A stretch of DNA of 32,099 bases from Pseudomonas defluvii (lineage in GTDB: Bacteria; Pseudomonadota; Gammaproteobacteria; Pseudomonadales; Pseudomonadaceae), in NCBI RefSeq assembly GCF_001695625.1, contig NZ_MBPN01000059.1, forward strand, positions 1 through 32,099, in the 5' to 3' direction. The notes beneath the pieces are model-generated. The model worked only from the letters and a program-made list of their open reading frames with translations. It did no database searches and was not told where the DNA came from. How positions within the stretch are numbered: the stretch's first letter is position 1; each line of letters begins with the position of its first letter. The position numbers were made by a program, and so were the translations under genes. Positions 23,281 to 31,783 of the stretch are shown here, piece after piece.

Positions 23281-25434
23281 TTGCCAGTGCCTGCCTTTTT
23301 CCGCTTTTTCGCGCTGTTTCTGATGCTGCTGGCGCCTGTCGGCCTGGCACAGGCGGCAGGTTTGCCGGGTTTGCTCGGCGCCAGCAAAGCCCAGCCCGAA
23401 GCCACCGAGCCGCTGAGCCAGTCCCTGGACGAGGTCATCAAGCGCCTGGAAAACGATCAGCAACGTGCCAGCTTGCTGGCCGATCTGAAGAAGCTGCGCG
23501 ACAGCACCAAGCAGGCGCAGCCATCAGTAGAGCAAGGCGTACTGGGGGTGATTGGCAACACCGTGGCCAGCCTCGAGAAGCAGTTCAGTGGTGACGCCAG
23601 CCCCTTCACGCGGTGGTCGCAGGAGCTGGACCAGGCTCAGGAGGAACTGGCCGCCCTGATGGTGCCGGTGAAAGAGTTGCCCGCCATGCTGTTCGGCTTT
23701 GCCGCGGTCATCGCCCTCTGGAGCCTGTTGGCTTACGGTTTTATCTGGGTCGGGCATCAGGTGCGGCTACGCTTCGGCCTGACCGAGGAACTCCCCCATC
23801 ACCCCAAAACCTGGGACATGGTGCGCTTCGCCTTGCGTAAGCTTGGCCCTTGGCTGGTGGCGCTGATCATCACCCTGTACCTGAGTTTTGCCCTGCCCTC
23901 GTCACTGGGCAAGTCAATGGCCATGGTGCTGGCCTATGCGCTGGTGGTCGGTACCTGTTTCTCGGCCATTTGCGTAATTGCCTTTTCCTTGCTCGACGGC
24001 CCGCATCGCCATCATGCGCTGCACATTTTACGGCGCCGCGCGTTCCGCCCGCTGTGGCTGATCGGCAGTTTTGCCGCGTTCGGTGAGGCGATGAACGATC
24101 CGCGCCTGGCCACTGCGCTGGGCACCCACCTGGCGCATAGCCTGGCAACGCTGGCGAATGTGCTGGCAGCCCTTTCCAGCGGGCTGTTCATCCTGCGTTT
24201 CCGGCGCCCTATCGCTCACCTGATCCGCAACCAACCGCTGTCGCGTCGCCTGACCCGCCGCGCCCTGAGCGATACCATCGAGATTCTCGGCAGTTTCTGG
24301 TACCTGCCGGCGTTGGTACTGGTGGCCATCTCATTGTTTGCCACGTTTATTTCAGCAGGCGACACCAGCACCGCACTGCGCCAGTCGCTGATGTGCGCCG
24401 TACTGCTGGTGCTGTGCATGGTGATCAACGGCCTGGTCCGTCGCCATGCTGCAAAACCGCACCGGAGCAACCGCCGCCAACCGCTCTACTACGAGCGGCT
24501 CAAAAGTTTTGGCTACACCTTGGTACACCTGACGATCTGGCTGCTGTTCATCGAATTGGGTCTTCGGGTCTGGGGCTTCTCGCTGATCGGTTTCGCCGAG
24601 GGCGACGGCCATGACGCTGCCATGCGCCTGCTTGGCCTGGGCGGCACGCTGCTCGCCGCGTGGCTGGTGTGGATACTCAGCGATACCGCCGTGCACCATG
24701 CCCTGACGCGTTCACGCAAAGGCGCGGCCAATGCCCGTGCACAAACCATGATGCCGCTGATCCGCAACGTGCTGTTCGTGGCCATTTTCATCATTGCGGT
24801 GATCGTCGCCCTGGCCAACATGGGCATGAACGTCACGCCGCTGCTGGCGGGTGCAGGGGTCATCGGCCTGGCGATCGGTTTCGGCGCGCAGTCGCTTGTG
24901 GCCGATTTGATCACCGGCCTGTTCATCATCATCGAGGACTCCCTGGCCATTGACGACTATGTCGATGTCGGCGGCCACCTGGGAACCGTCGAAGGCCTGA
25001 CTATCCGTACCGTACGCCTGCGCGATATCGACGGTATCGTCCATACCATCCCGTTCAGCGAGATCAAAAGTATCAAGAACTACTCGCGGGAGTTTGGTTA
25101 CGCGATCTTCCGCATCGCGATTCCCCACAGCATGAACATCGATCAGGCCATCAGCCTGGTTCGCGATGTTGGCCAGAAGCTGCGCAACGACCCGCTGCAA
25201 CGCCGCAGCATCTGGTCACCGCTGGAGTTGCAAGGCGTGGAGAGCTTCGAGTCTGGCTCGGCCATCCTGCGGGCGCGGTTCAAGACCGCACCGATCAAAC
25301 AGTGGGAGGTTTCACGGGCGTTCAACCTGGCGCTCAAGCGCGAGCTTGATGAAGCCGGCCTGGACCTGGCCACTCCGCGCCTGTCGGTGCAGGTGATCAC
25401 CGCCGGTGGCGGCGCCGAGGGCAACAACACTTAA
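23281..25434 (+). CDS. Large MscS-family mechanosensitive channel (YbiO-like)
   Basis: The 717-residue inner-membrane channel is predicted to open under membrane tension and release solutes during hypo-osmotic shock. A signal peptide (PAFFRFFALFLMLLAPVGLAQA) is followed by a periplasmic helical region (about 45-130, coiled-coil-like LADLKKLRDSTKQ). Many membrane helices come next, then the MscS pore and beta domain: GVIGLAIGFGAQSLVADLI around 525, EDSLAIDDYVDVGGHLGTVEG and IPFSEIKSIKNYS. The start is taken as TTG 23281, with GAGG 5 bases upstream; TTG 23266 in the same frame is the alternative. Size and layout resemble E. coli YbiO. The stop codon overlaps that of the convergent GntR gene. 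Confidence 0.9.
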   Translation: MPVPAFFRFFALFLMLLAPVGLAQAAGLPGLLGASKAQPEATEPLSQSLDEVIKRLENDQQRASLLADLKKLRDSTKQAQPSVEQGVLGVIGNTVASLEKQFSGDASPFTRWSQELDQAQEELAALMVPVKELPAMLFGFAAVIALWSLLAYGFIWVGHQVRLRFGLTEELPHHPKTWDMVRFALRKLGPWLVALIITLYLSFALPSSLGKSMAMVLAYALVVGTCFSAICVIAFSLLDGPHRHHALHILRRRAFRPLWLIGSFAAFGEAMNDPRLATALGTHLAHSLATLANVLAALSSGLFILRFRRPIAHLIRNQPLSRRLTRRALSDTIEILGSFWYLPALVLVAISLFATFISAGDTSTALRQSLMCAVLLVLCMVINGLVRRHAAKPHRSNRRQPLYYERLKSFGYTLVHLTIWLLFIELGLRVWGFSLIGFAEGDGHDAAMRLLGLGGTLLAAWLVWILSDTAVHHALTRSRKGAANARAQTMMPLIRNVLFVAIFIIAVIVALANMGMNVTPLLAGAGVIGLAIGFGAQSLVADLITGLFIIIEDSLAIDDYVDVGGHLGTVEGLTIRTVRLRDIDGIVHTIPFSEIKSIKNYSREFGYAIFRIAIPHSMNIDQAISLVRDVGQKLRNDPLQRRSIWSPLELQGVESFESGSAILRARFKTAPIKQWEVSRAFNLALKRELDEAGLDLATPRLSVQVITAGGGAEGNNT

Positions 25435-26144
25435 CCGGCATCGGCTCGAATGCGGATCGCATCATGCCGCCAATACTCCAGGTCGCAGTCGATCAAGCGC
25501 CCGTGCTGATCGCTGTTGACCCGAGTGATCTGCAGCCCGGGGCTGCCCGACGATACTTTCAGGGCCATACCCGCGGCGACGGGCAATGCCGTAGGCAGAA
25601 TTTCAAAACACACCCGGCCGTACTGGATCCCGTAGTGCTCGGCGTACAACTCAGTCAATGACTGGCCCAGGTCGAAGCTGAGGATATCCGGAAAGTGCTC
25701 AGGGTTCAGGTAGTGCTCGGCATACAGCACCGCACGCCCGTCGATACGCCGTAACCGACAGATCTGAATCACGCTGGACAGCGGCGACAGTTGCAAGCGC
25801 GCACAGATCGCGGCGGGCGCAGGCTGAAGACGTGCCGACAACAACTCGGTAGCCGGCACCCGTCCCTGGGCACGCACCATGGCGTGAAAGTGGCTACGCT
25901 CGATCAGATCATAGGTCAATCGCTCGGGTGCAACGAACCAGCCACGACGCTCCTCACGGTAGATCACCCCAAGGGCTTCAAGCTGCACCAGCGCTTCACG
26001 CAGGGTAATACGCGTCGTGTCGAACACTTCGCTCAGCTTGCGCTCGGCCGGCAACTTGCAACCGGCGGCCAGCAGGCCGTGCTCGATCTGTTCCTGCAAC
26101 GCCTGGCATATGGCTGTTACTGCGCGTGGTGGCAGTGGACGCAT
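25431..26144 (-). CDS. GntR-family transcriptional regulator with UTRA domain (HutC/PhnF type)
   Basis: The 237-residue regulator has an N-terminal winged helix (about 10-75, KLPAERKLSEVFDTTRITLREAL) and a UTRA ligand-binding domain (about 90-235, VIQICRLRRIDGRAVLYAEHYL). UTRA regulators bind small effectors such as sugar phosphates, histidine-pathway compounds or phosphonates. It is divergent from the ABC transporter / phosphohydrolase genes and most likely represses them and itself. A perfect palindrome lies 15 bases upstream of its start. The ATG at 26144 is used; the TTG one codon earlier is less likely. AGGT lies 8-9 bases upstream. Confidence 0.92.
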   Translation of the reverse strand: MRPLPPRAVTAICQALQEQIEHGLLAAGCKLPAERKLSEVFDTTRITLREALVQLEALGVIYREERRGWFVAPERLTYDLIERSHFHAMVRAQGRVPATELLSARLQPAPAAICARLQLSPLSSVIQICRLRRIDGRAVLYAEHYLNPEHFPDILSFDLGQSLTELYAEHYGIQYGRVCFEILPTALPVAAGMALKVSSGSPGLQITRVNSDQHGRLIDCDLEYWRHDAIRIRADAG

Positions 26145-26158
26145 CAAAGGTTACCTAT

Positions 26159-26172
26159 CTGGACTAGTCCAG
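26159..26172. promoter_or_regulatory. Candidate GntR operator, perfect 14-bp palindrome
   Basis: CTGGACTAGTCCAG is a perfect palindrome placed between the regulator start and the divergent operon. Size, symmetry and position fit an autoregulatory operator for a HutC-type GntR protein. Related CTAG-centred sites occur at 26226-26235 and 26426-26437. Confidence 0.65.
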
Positions 26173-26500
26173 CGCCAATACTGAGCAGTAAAACGCTCAG
26201 AAAGGGGCGCTCGGGAATACTTCAAGACTAGGCAATGCAGATGAACGCCAGATGACATTACCGCTCAACGGTCATCCAAACCCTCTCGAACAAGGCCTTC
26301 AGGCGTTGCGGATCAAGCACTTGAATCTGGTCTACGCTGTATTTTCAGAGCCAGCTGCCATGCCGGAACAACCCGCAGCGACATCAAAATGTCATGCACC
26401 CGGCCTACCTTGGCTCAGGTATTGCTGACCTAGACCAACCGAATCGCAACAACGTCCAACACCCCATGCGTTTTGCAAGGCACCCAATAAGGAGCTTCGG
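26173..26500. other. Divergent regulatory region of the transporter operon
   Basis: About 330 bases without a gene. Besides the operator candidates it holds two inverted repeats, GATGAC...GTCATC (about 26251-26276) and GACATCAAAATGTC (about 26381-26394). No direct-repeat Pho box was found, which argues against simple PhoB control. Promoter boxes could not be assigned with confidence. AAGGAG stands 7 bases before the ATG at 26501. Confidence 0.55.
26426..26437. promoter_or_regulatory. Second candidate GntR operator upstream of the transporter operon
   Basis: TGACCTAGACCA (reverse TGGTCTAGGTCA) shares 9 of 12 positions with the core of the palindrome at 26159-26172. It lies 64 bases before the ATG of the binding-protein gene, where a repressor could cover the promoter. 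The match is by eye. Confidence 0.5.
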
Positions 26501-27565
26501 ATGAAACAGCTTTTCCTGGCGTCACTGTTAGGTTCTACCATTGCCCTGTGCACCTCGGCGATGGCCGCCGGTACCGACCTGAAAGCCCTGGAGGACGCTG
26601 CCCGTAAAGAGGGCGCGGTCAACAGCGTAGGCATGCCAGACGCCTGGGCCAACTGGAAAGGAACCTGGGAAGACCTGGCCAGCAAGTATGGCCTCAAGCA
26701 TATGGACACCGACATGAGTTCGGCTCAGGAGGTGGCCAAGTTCGAGGCAGAAAAAGACAACGCCAGCGCTGATATCGGCGACGTTGGCGCCGCCTTCGGC
26801 CCGATTGCCGCAGCCAAGGGCGTGACCCAACCCTACAAGCCCAGCACCTGGGATCAAGTGCCTGCGTGGGCCAAGGACAAGGATGGCCATTGGGCGCTGG
26901 CCTATACCGGCACGATCGCCTTCATCATCAATAAGCAGTTGGTGAAAGAAGCCGACATGCCAAAAACCTGGCATGACCTGGAAAAGGGCAAGTACAAGGT
27001 CGCGATCGGTGATGTTGGCACCGCCGCCCAGGCGGCCAACGGTGTACTGGCTGCCGCCATCGCTTACAAGGGTGACGAGAAGAATCTCGAGCCGGGCCTG
27101 CAACTGTTCACCAAGCTGGCGCAGCAGAAGCGTCTGTCGCTGGCCAACCCCACCATCCAGACCCTGGAGAAGGGTGAAGTGGAAGTGGGTGTGGTCTGGG
27201 ACTTCAACGGCCTGAGCTACCGCGAGCAGATCGATCCGAAGCGCTTTGAGGTCTTGATCCCGGCAGATGGCTCGGTGATCTCGGGCTACACCACCATCAT
27301 CAACAAGTACGCCAAGAACCCCAATGCCGCCAAACTGACTCGCGAATACATTTTCAGCGATGCCGGGCAAACCAACCTCGCCCGCGGCAATGCCCGGCCG
27401 ATTCGTGCCGAACACCTGAAACTGCCCGCCGATGTACAGGCCAAGCTGCTGCCCAATGAGCAGTACAAGGCCGCTCAGCCGATCAAGGATGCCGCGGCCT
27501 GGGAAGCCACCTCGAAGAAACTGCCGCAGATGTGGCAGGAGCAAGTGATCATCGAGATGGAGTGA
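26501..27565 (+). CDS. ABC transporter periplasmic substrate-binding protein (extracellular family 1 type)
   Basis: The 354-residue periplasmic protein has a signal peptide (KQLFLASLLGSTIALCTSAMA, cleavage near residue 22). The mature domain resembles the binding proteins of the iron / polyamine / 2-aminoethylphosphonate-type importers: YTGTIAFIINKQLVKEADMPKTWHDL, and EVEVGVVWDFNGL near the hinge. The ligand cannot be read from sequence. Its companions (hydrolase and HAD phosphatase) suggest an organophosphorus compound. AAGGAG precedes the ATG. An inverted REP pair follows in the 119-bp gap and may let this first gene be expressed more strongly than the rest. Confidence 0.9.
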   Translation: MKQLFLASLLGSTIALCTSAMAAGTDLKALEDAARKEGAVNSVGMPDAWANWKGTWEDLASKYGLKHMDTDMSSAQEVAKFEAEKDNASADIGDVGAAFGPIAAAKGVTQPYKPSTWDQVPAWAKDKDGHWALAYTGTIAFIINKQLVKEADMPKTWHDLEKGKYKVAIGDVGTAAQAANGVLAAAIAYKGDEKNLEPGLQLFTKLAQQKRLSLANPTIQTLEKGEVEVGVVWDFNGLSYREQIDPKRFEVLIPADGSVISGYTTIINKYAKNPNAAKLTREYIFSDAGQTNLARGNARPIRAEHLKLPADVQAKLLPNEQYKAAQPIKDAAAWEATSKKLPQMWQEQVIIEME

Positions 27566-27600
27566 GGCTGTGGGCGCAACCGGGAAACCGTGGCGCCCCG

Positions 27601-27655
27601 ATCGCCGGCAAACCAGTTCCCACAAGGCTCATGTGGGCGCTGGCTTGCCAGCGAT
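27601..27655. repeat. Inverted REP pair inside the transporter operon
   Basis: ATCGCCGGCAAACCAGTTCC (27601 on) faces GTGGGCGCTGGCTTGCCAGC (to 27655), forming a REP doublet of about 55 bases that can fold into a long stem. It separates the binding-protein gene from the hydrolase gene. Confidence 0.85.
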
Positions 27656-27684
27656 GAAGCCCTCCCGCGTACTTCGGAGAAATC

Positions 27685-28491
27685 ATGAAACACAACGTCA
27701 TTCTGGTCCTGCTTGATGGCCTCAACTATCAGGTCGCACATCACGCCATGGGCCACCTGCATGCCTATGTCGAAGCCGACCGTGCAGCCCTGTACCGCCT
27801 CGAATGCGAGCTGCCGGCACTGTCCCGCCCGCTGTATGAGTGCATCCTTACCGGCGTAGCCCCCATCGACAGCGGTATTGTTCACAACAACGTCACGCGC
27901 CTGTCCACGCAGCGCAGCATCTTTCATTACGCCCACGAAGCAGGCCTGAGCACGGCGGCAGCGGCCTACCACTGGGTCAGCGAACTGTACAACCGCTCAC
28001 CGTTCGACCCGTTGCGTGATCGCCACACGCACTCGCCGAAACTGCCGATTCAACACGGCCTGTTTTATTACGTCGATCACTACCCGGACTCGCACCTGTT
28101 TGCCGATGCCGAGTACCTGCGACGCCGGCATGCACCGAACTTCCTGCTCGTGCATCCGATGAACATTGACGACGCCGGCCATCGCCACGGGCTGGACAGC
28201 CGTCAGTACCGTAACAGTGCACGCGGCGCCGACATCCTGCTGGCCGACTATCTGCAAGGCTGGCTCGACAGTGGCTATCAGGTACTCGTCACCTCTGACC
28301 ACGGCATGAACAACGACCACTCGCACAATGGCCTGCTGCCTGAAGAGCGTGAAGTGCCGCTGTTCGTGTTTGGCGATGCCTTCAGCCTCGACCCTGCCGC
28401 CAAACCCTTGCAGACCGAGTTGTGTGGCACGATTTGCGAGCTGATGGGCATTGCCCATGACAAGCCGGTGTGCCGGGAGCTACTCACGTGA
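27685..28491 (+). CDS. Alkaline-phosphatase-superfamily hydrolase (nucleotide pyrophosphatase/phosphodiesterase-like)
   Basis: The 268-residue protein carries the two-metal site of the NPP branch of the alkaline phosphatase superfamily: D11 (LLDG), nucleophile S47 (LSRPLYE), D162/D163 and H166 (DDAGHRHG), D205/H206 (SDHGM) and H214 (HSHNG). It has no signal peptide, so it acts in the cytoplasm, unlike most phosphatases of this fold. Likely substrates are phosphodiesters, phosphomonoesters or a phosphonate brought in by the neighbouring ABC transporter. Phosphonoacetate hydrolase belongs to the same superfamily but is longer. The gene overlaps the first permease gene by 4 bases (GTGA). Confidence 0.9.
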   Translation: MKHNVILVLLDGLNYQVAHHAMGHLHAYVEADRAALYRLECELPALSRPLYECILTGVAPIDSGIVHNNVTRLSTQRSIFHYAHEAGLSTAAAAYHWVSELYNRSPFDPLRDRHTHSPKLPIQHGLFYYVDHYPDSHLFADAEYLRRRHAPNFLLVHPMNIDDAGHRHGLDSRQYRNSARGADILLADYLQGWLDSGYQVLVTSDHGMNNDHSHNGLLPEEREVPLFVFGDAFSLDPAAKPLQTELCGTICELMGIAHDKPVCRELLT

Positions 28492-29330
28492 ACGCGCTCA
28501 CTCGCGGTAAATACCTGGCGCTGCTCTGCCTGCTGCCCTTTGCGGTGTTTTTCCTGGTCTTTCAAATTGCCCCGCTGGCCTGGGTCGCCATACACAGTGT
28601 TCAGGCCGAAAGTGGCTGGGGCCTGGACAACTTCAGCAAGGTGTTCAACTCGAAGTTCTACCGCCAGGCTATCCAGCACAGCCTGGAGATCAGTTTCTGG
28701 TCGAGCCTGTTCGGCATCCTGATCGCCATCCTCGGCAGCTACTCGCTGCGCCGGGTCGATTCGCGGCTGCGCGACTTCGTCAACGCCTTCGCCAACATGA
28801 CCAGCAATTTCGCCGGGGTGCCACTGGCCTTCGCCTTCATCATCCTGCTCGGTTTCAACGGTGCCCTGACCATGCTGCTCAAGCAGGCCGGGATCATCGA
28901 AGACTTCAACCTGTACTCCAAAAGCGGGTTGATCATCCTCTACACCTACTTCCAGATCCCGCTGGGTGTGCTGCTGCTCTACCCGGCATTCGACGCCCTG
29001 CGTGAAGACTGGCGTGAGTCCGCCGAGTTGCTCGGTGCCAACGCCTGGCAGTACTGGCGGCATATCGGCCTGCCAGTATTGACCCCAGCCCTGCTCGGCA
29101 CTTTCGTGATCCTGCTGGCCAACGCCCTGGGGGCTTACGCCACGGTGTACGCCTTGACCACCGGCAACTTCAACGTGTTACCGATCCGCATCGCCGCGCT
29201 GGTCGCGGGCGACATCTCCCTGGACCCGAACCTGGCCAGTGCCCTGGCCATGATCCTGGTCGGCTTGATGACGCTGGTTACCCTGGTCCACCAATGGCTG
29301 CTGAAGAGGAGCTACCATGTCGCGCGCTGA
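28488..29330 (+). CDS. ABC transporter permease 1
   Basis: The 280-residue inner-membrane protein has six predicted helices and the EAA loop that contacts the ATPase (ESAELLGANAWQYWRHIGLPVL). It is of the importer type seen with iron, polyamine and aminoethylphosphonate systems. The GTG start at 28488 overlaps the hydrolase stop, with GGGAG 8-9 bases upstream. An earlier GTG at 28470 has no ribosome site. Its end overlaps permease 2 by 14 bases. Confidence 0.93.
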   Translation: MNALTRGKYLALLCLLPFAVFFLVFQIAPLAWVAIHSVQAESGWGLDNFSKVFNSKFYRQAIQHSLEISFWSSLFGILIAILGSYSLRRVDSRLRDFVNAFANMTSNFAGVPLAFAFIILLGFNGALTMLLKQAGIIEDFNLYSKSGLIILYTYFQIPLGVLLLYPAFDALREDWRESAELLGANAWQYWRHIGLPVLTPALLGTFVILLANALGAYATVYALTTGNFNVLPIRIAALVAGDISLDPNLASALAMILVGLMTLVTLVHQWLLKRSYHVAR

Positions 29331-30114
29331 ACCCGCTTCGACCCACCTCTATCATCGGTTGGTGGTCTACGCCCTGTTTCTGCTGTTGCTGTTGCCCCTG
29401 GCCGGTACCTTGCTCTACTCCCTGGCCACCAGTTGGTCAGCGAGCATTCTGCCCAGTGGGCTGACCCTCAAGTGGTACCTGGCCTTGTGGAGCGACCCGC
29501 GCTTTCTTGCCGCATTCGGCCAATCGCTGCTGGTATGCGTGGGGGCGTTGATTCTCTCGGTACTGCTGATTCTGCCGTTGCTGTTCGTGGTGCATTACCA
29601 CTTCCCCCGGCTCGACGCGCTGATGAACATCCTCATCCTGTTGCCCTTCGCGGTACCGCCGGTGGTGTCCTCGGTGGGCCTGCTGCAGCTCTATGGCTCG
29701 GGGCCGCTGGCGATGGTCGGTACGCCATGGATCCTGATCGGTTGCTACTTCACCGTGGCCTTGCCCTTCATGTACCGGGCAATCACCAACAACCTGCAAG
29801 CCATTAACCTGCGTGACCTGATGGACGCCGCCCAATTGCTCGGCGCCAGTACCTTTCAGGCCGCGCTGCTGGTGGTACTGCCCAACCTGCGCAAGGGCCT
29901 GATGGTCGCGCTGCTTTTGTCGTTCTCGTTCCTGTTTGGCGAGTTCGTCTTCGCCAACCTGTTGGTCGGCACGCGCTATGAAACCCTGCAGGTGTACCTC
30001 AACAACATGCGTAACAGCAGCGGCCATTTCAACAGCGCCCTGGTGATTTCCTATTTCCTCTTCGTGCTGGTGCTGACCTGGGCAGCCAACCGCCTGAACA
30101 AGGACAAGTCGTGA
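29317..30114 (+). CDS. ABC transporter permease 2
   Basis: The 265-residue second permease half has six helices and an EAA-type loop (RDLMDAAQLLGASTFQAALLVVLPNL). GAGGAG is 5-6 bases before the ATG, inside the end of permease 1. With permease 1 it forms the heterodimeric membrane channel of the importer. It ends one base before the ATPase start. Confidence 0.93.
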   Translation: MSRAEPASTHLYHRLVVYALFLLLLLPLAGTLLYSLATSWSASILPSGLTLKWYLALWSDPRFLAAFGQSLLVCVGALILSVLLILPLLFVVHYHFPRLDALMNILILLPFAVPPVVSSVGLLQLYGSGPLAMVGTPWILIGCYFTVALPFMYRAITNNLQAINLRDLMDAAQLLGASTFQAALLVVLPNLRKGLMVALLLSFSFLFGEFVFANLLVGTRYETLQVYLNNMRNSSGHFNSALVISYFLFVLVLTWAANRLNKDKS

Positions 30115-30115
30115 T

Positions 30116-31105
30116 ATGAGCTTCGTCAGTGTGCAAAACCTGCAGAAACGTTATGCCGGCAACCCGGTGTTCAATGACATCAACTGCCACATCGAACGCG
30201 GTGAGTTCGTCACCCTGCTCGGCCCTTCCGGCTGCGGCAAATCCACCCTGCTGCGCTGCATCGCCGGGCTGACGGCAGTGGACAGCGGCAAGATTCTTCT
30301 GGACGGCCAGGACCTGGTGCCTCTGAGCCCGCAGAAACGCGGAATCGGCATGGTCTTTCAGAGCTATGCCCTGTTCCCCAACATGACCGTGGAACAGAAC
30401 GTCGCCTTTGGCCTGCGCATGCAGAAGGTTGCCCCCGAAGAAAGCCGCAGCCGCGTGCTTGAGGTACTGCAACTGGTCGAGCTGCAAGACTTCGCCAGCC
30501 GCTATCCGCACCAGCTTTCTGGTGGCCAGTGCCAGCGTGTGGCCCTGGCCCGCTCACTGGTGACCCGACCACGCCTGCTGCTGCTCGACGAACCGCTGTC
30601 GGCCCTGGATGCGCGGATCCGCAAGCACCTGCGCGAACAGATCCGAAATATCCAGCGTGAGTTGGGCCTGACGACCATTTTTGTGACCCATGACCAGGAG
30701 GAAGCACTGATCCTGTCGGATCGCATTTTCCTGATGAACCAAGGGCGTATCGTCCAGAGCGGCGATGCCGAAACCCTCTACACCGCCCCCGCCGATGCCT
30801 TCGCCGCCGGTTTTATCGGCAACTACAACCTGCTCGATGCCGACAGCGCCAGCCGCTTGCTGCAACGACCGATCAGCAGTCGCCTGGCCATTCGCCCGGA
30901 AGCCATCGTCCTGAGCCTGAACGGCGAACTGGAAGGCCAGGTACGCAGTCATAGTCTGCTGGGCAACGTGATCCGTTACCGGGTCGAGGCCCGGGGTGTC
31001 GAGTTACTGGTCGATGTACTGAATCGCTCGTCCGCCGATCTGCATCCCAATGGTCAACGGGTATCCTTGTCCATCGATCCCACCGCCCTCTGCGAAGTTG
31101 CCTGA
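30116..31105 (+). CDS. ABC transporter ATP-binding protein
   Basis: The 329-residue cytoplasmic ATPase energises the importer. Walker A GPSGCGKST is at about 37-45, the Q-loop FQSYALFPNM near 81-90, the signature LSGGQCQR at 134-141, Walker B LLLLDEP at 154-160, and the H-loop THDQEE near 193-198. A C-terminal TOBE-like domain follows (RLAIRPEAIVLSL, LLGNVIRYRVEARG). Length and TOBE extension fit the polyamine/iron/phosphonate importer class. Confidence 0.94.
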   Translation: MSFVSVQNLQKRYAGNPVFNDINCHIERGEFVTLLGPSGCGKSTLLRCIAGLTAVDSGKILLDGQDLVPLSPQKRGIGMVFQSYALFPNMTVEQNVAFGLRMQKVAPEESRSRVLEVLQLVELQDFASRYPHQLSGGQCQRVALARSLVTRPRLLLLDEPLSALDARIRKHLREQIRNIQRELGLTTIFVTHDQEEALILSDRIFLMNQGRIVQSGDAETLYTAPADAFAAGFIGNYNLLDADSASRLLQRPISSRLAIRPEAIVLSLNGELEGQVRSHSLLGNVIRYRVEARGVELLVDVLNRSSADLHPNGQRVSLSIDPTALCEVA

Positions 31106-31129
31106 GGGTTGCACAGGAGTTTGAGTGAA

Positions 31130-31783
31130 ATGGCTTTAGCGATTTTCGATCTGGACGAAACCTTGATCCACGGCGACTGCGCCTCGCTGTGGAGTGAAGA
31201 AATGGCCCGCCTGGGTTGGGTCGATGGTGAGTCTTTTCTGCGCCGCGACCGTGAGTTGATGGATGCATATGGCCGTGGCCACCTGGCCATGGAGGACTAC
31301 ATGGCGTTCAGCCTGGAGCCCATTGCCGGGCGTACCCAGGAAGAACTGCAGCACCTGGTGGAGCCTTGGGTCGAGAACATCATTGAGCCGATCATCTTCA
31401 GCGAAGCCTGCAAACGGATCGCCGAACACCGCAAGCGTGGCGACCGGGTGCTGGTGATATCGGCCTCCGGCACCCACCTGGTGGCACCGATTGCGGCGCG
31501 GCTGGGTATCGACGAATTTCTCGCCATTGATCTTGAGGTCGTGAACGGCGTGTACACCGGCAAGACCCGGGGCGTGCTGACTTACCGCGAAGGCAAGATC
31601 ACCCGCCTGCTGGAGTGGCTGGATCAGGAAGAAGAGAACCTGGAGGGTGCCAGTTTCTACTCTGACTCGCGCAACGACTTGCCGCTGCTGCTCAAGGTGG
31701 ACCACCCCGTCGTGGTGAACCCCGACCCGGTACTGCGCGGGCACGCCGAGCAACACGGCTGGCCAATCCTGAGTTGGAGCTGA
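31130..31783 (+). CDS. HAD-IB family phosphatase
   Basis: The 217-residue HAD hydrolase has motif I FDLDET (D7 nucleophile, D9 general acid), motif II VISASG and motif III/IV region YSDSRNDLPLL, matching subfamily IB. Related enzymes remove phosphate from phosphoserine, histidinol phosphate or other small esters; the substrate here is open. It starts 25 bp after the ATPase stop, with AGGAG about 11 bases upstream of the ATG. It is therefore probably the last gene of the operon and could complete dephosphorylation of the imported compound. No signal peptide. Confidence 0.9.
   Translation: MALAIFDLDETLIHGDCASLWSEEMARLGWVDGESFLRRDRELMDAYGRGHLAMEDYMAFSLEPIAGRTQEELQHLVEPWVENIIEPIIFSEACKRIAEHRKRGDRVLVISASGTHLVAPIAARLGIDEFLAIDLEVVNGVYTGKTRGVLTYREGKITRLLEWLDQEEENLEGASFYSDSRNDLPLLLKVDHPVVVNPDPVLRGHAEQHGWPILSWS

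Noticed and set aside
26241..26400. Possible Pho box in front of the importer operon
   Set aside because: Single TGTCAT/ATGACA elements occur, but not as the spaced direct repeats needed for PhoB.
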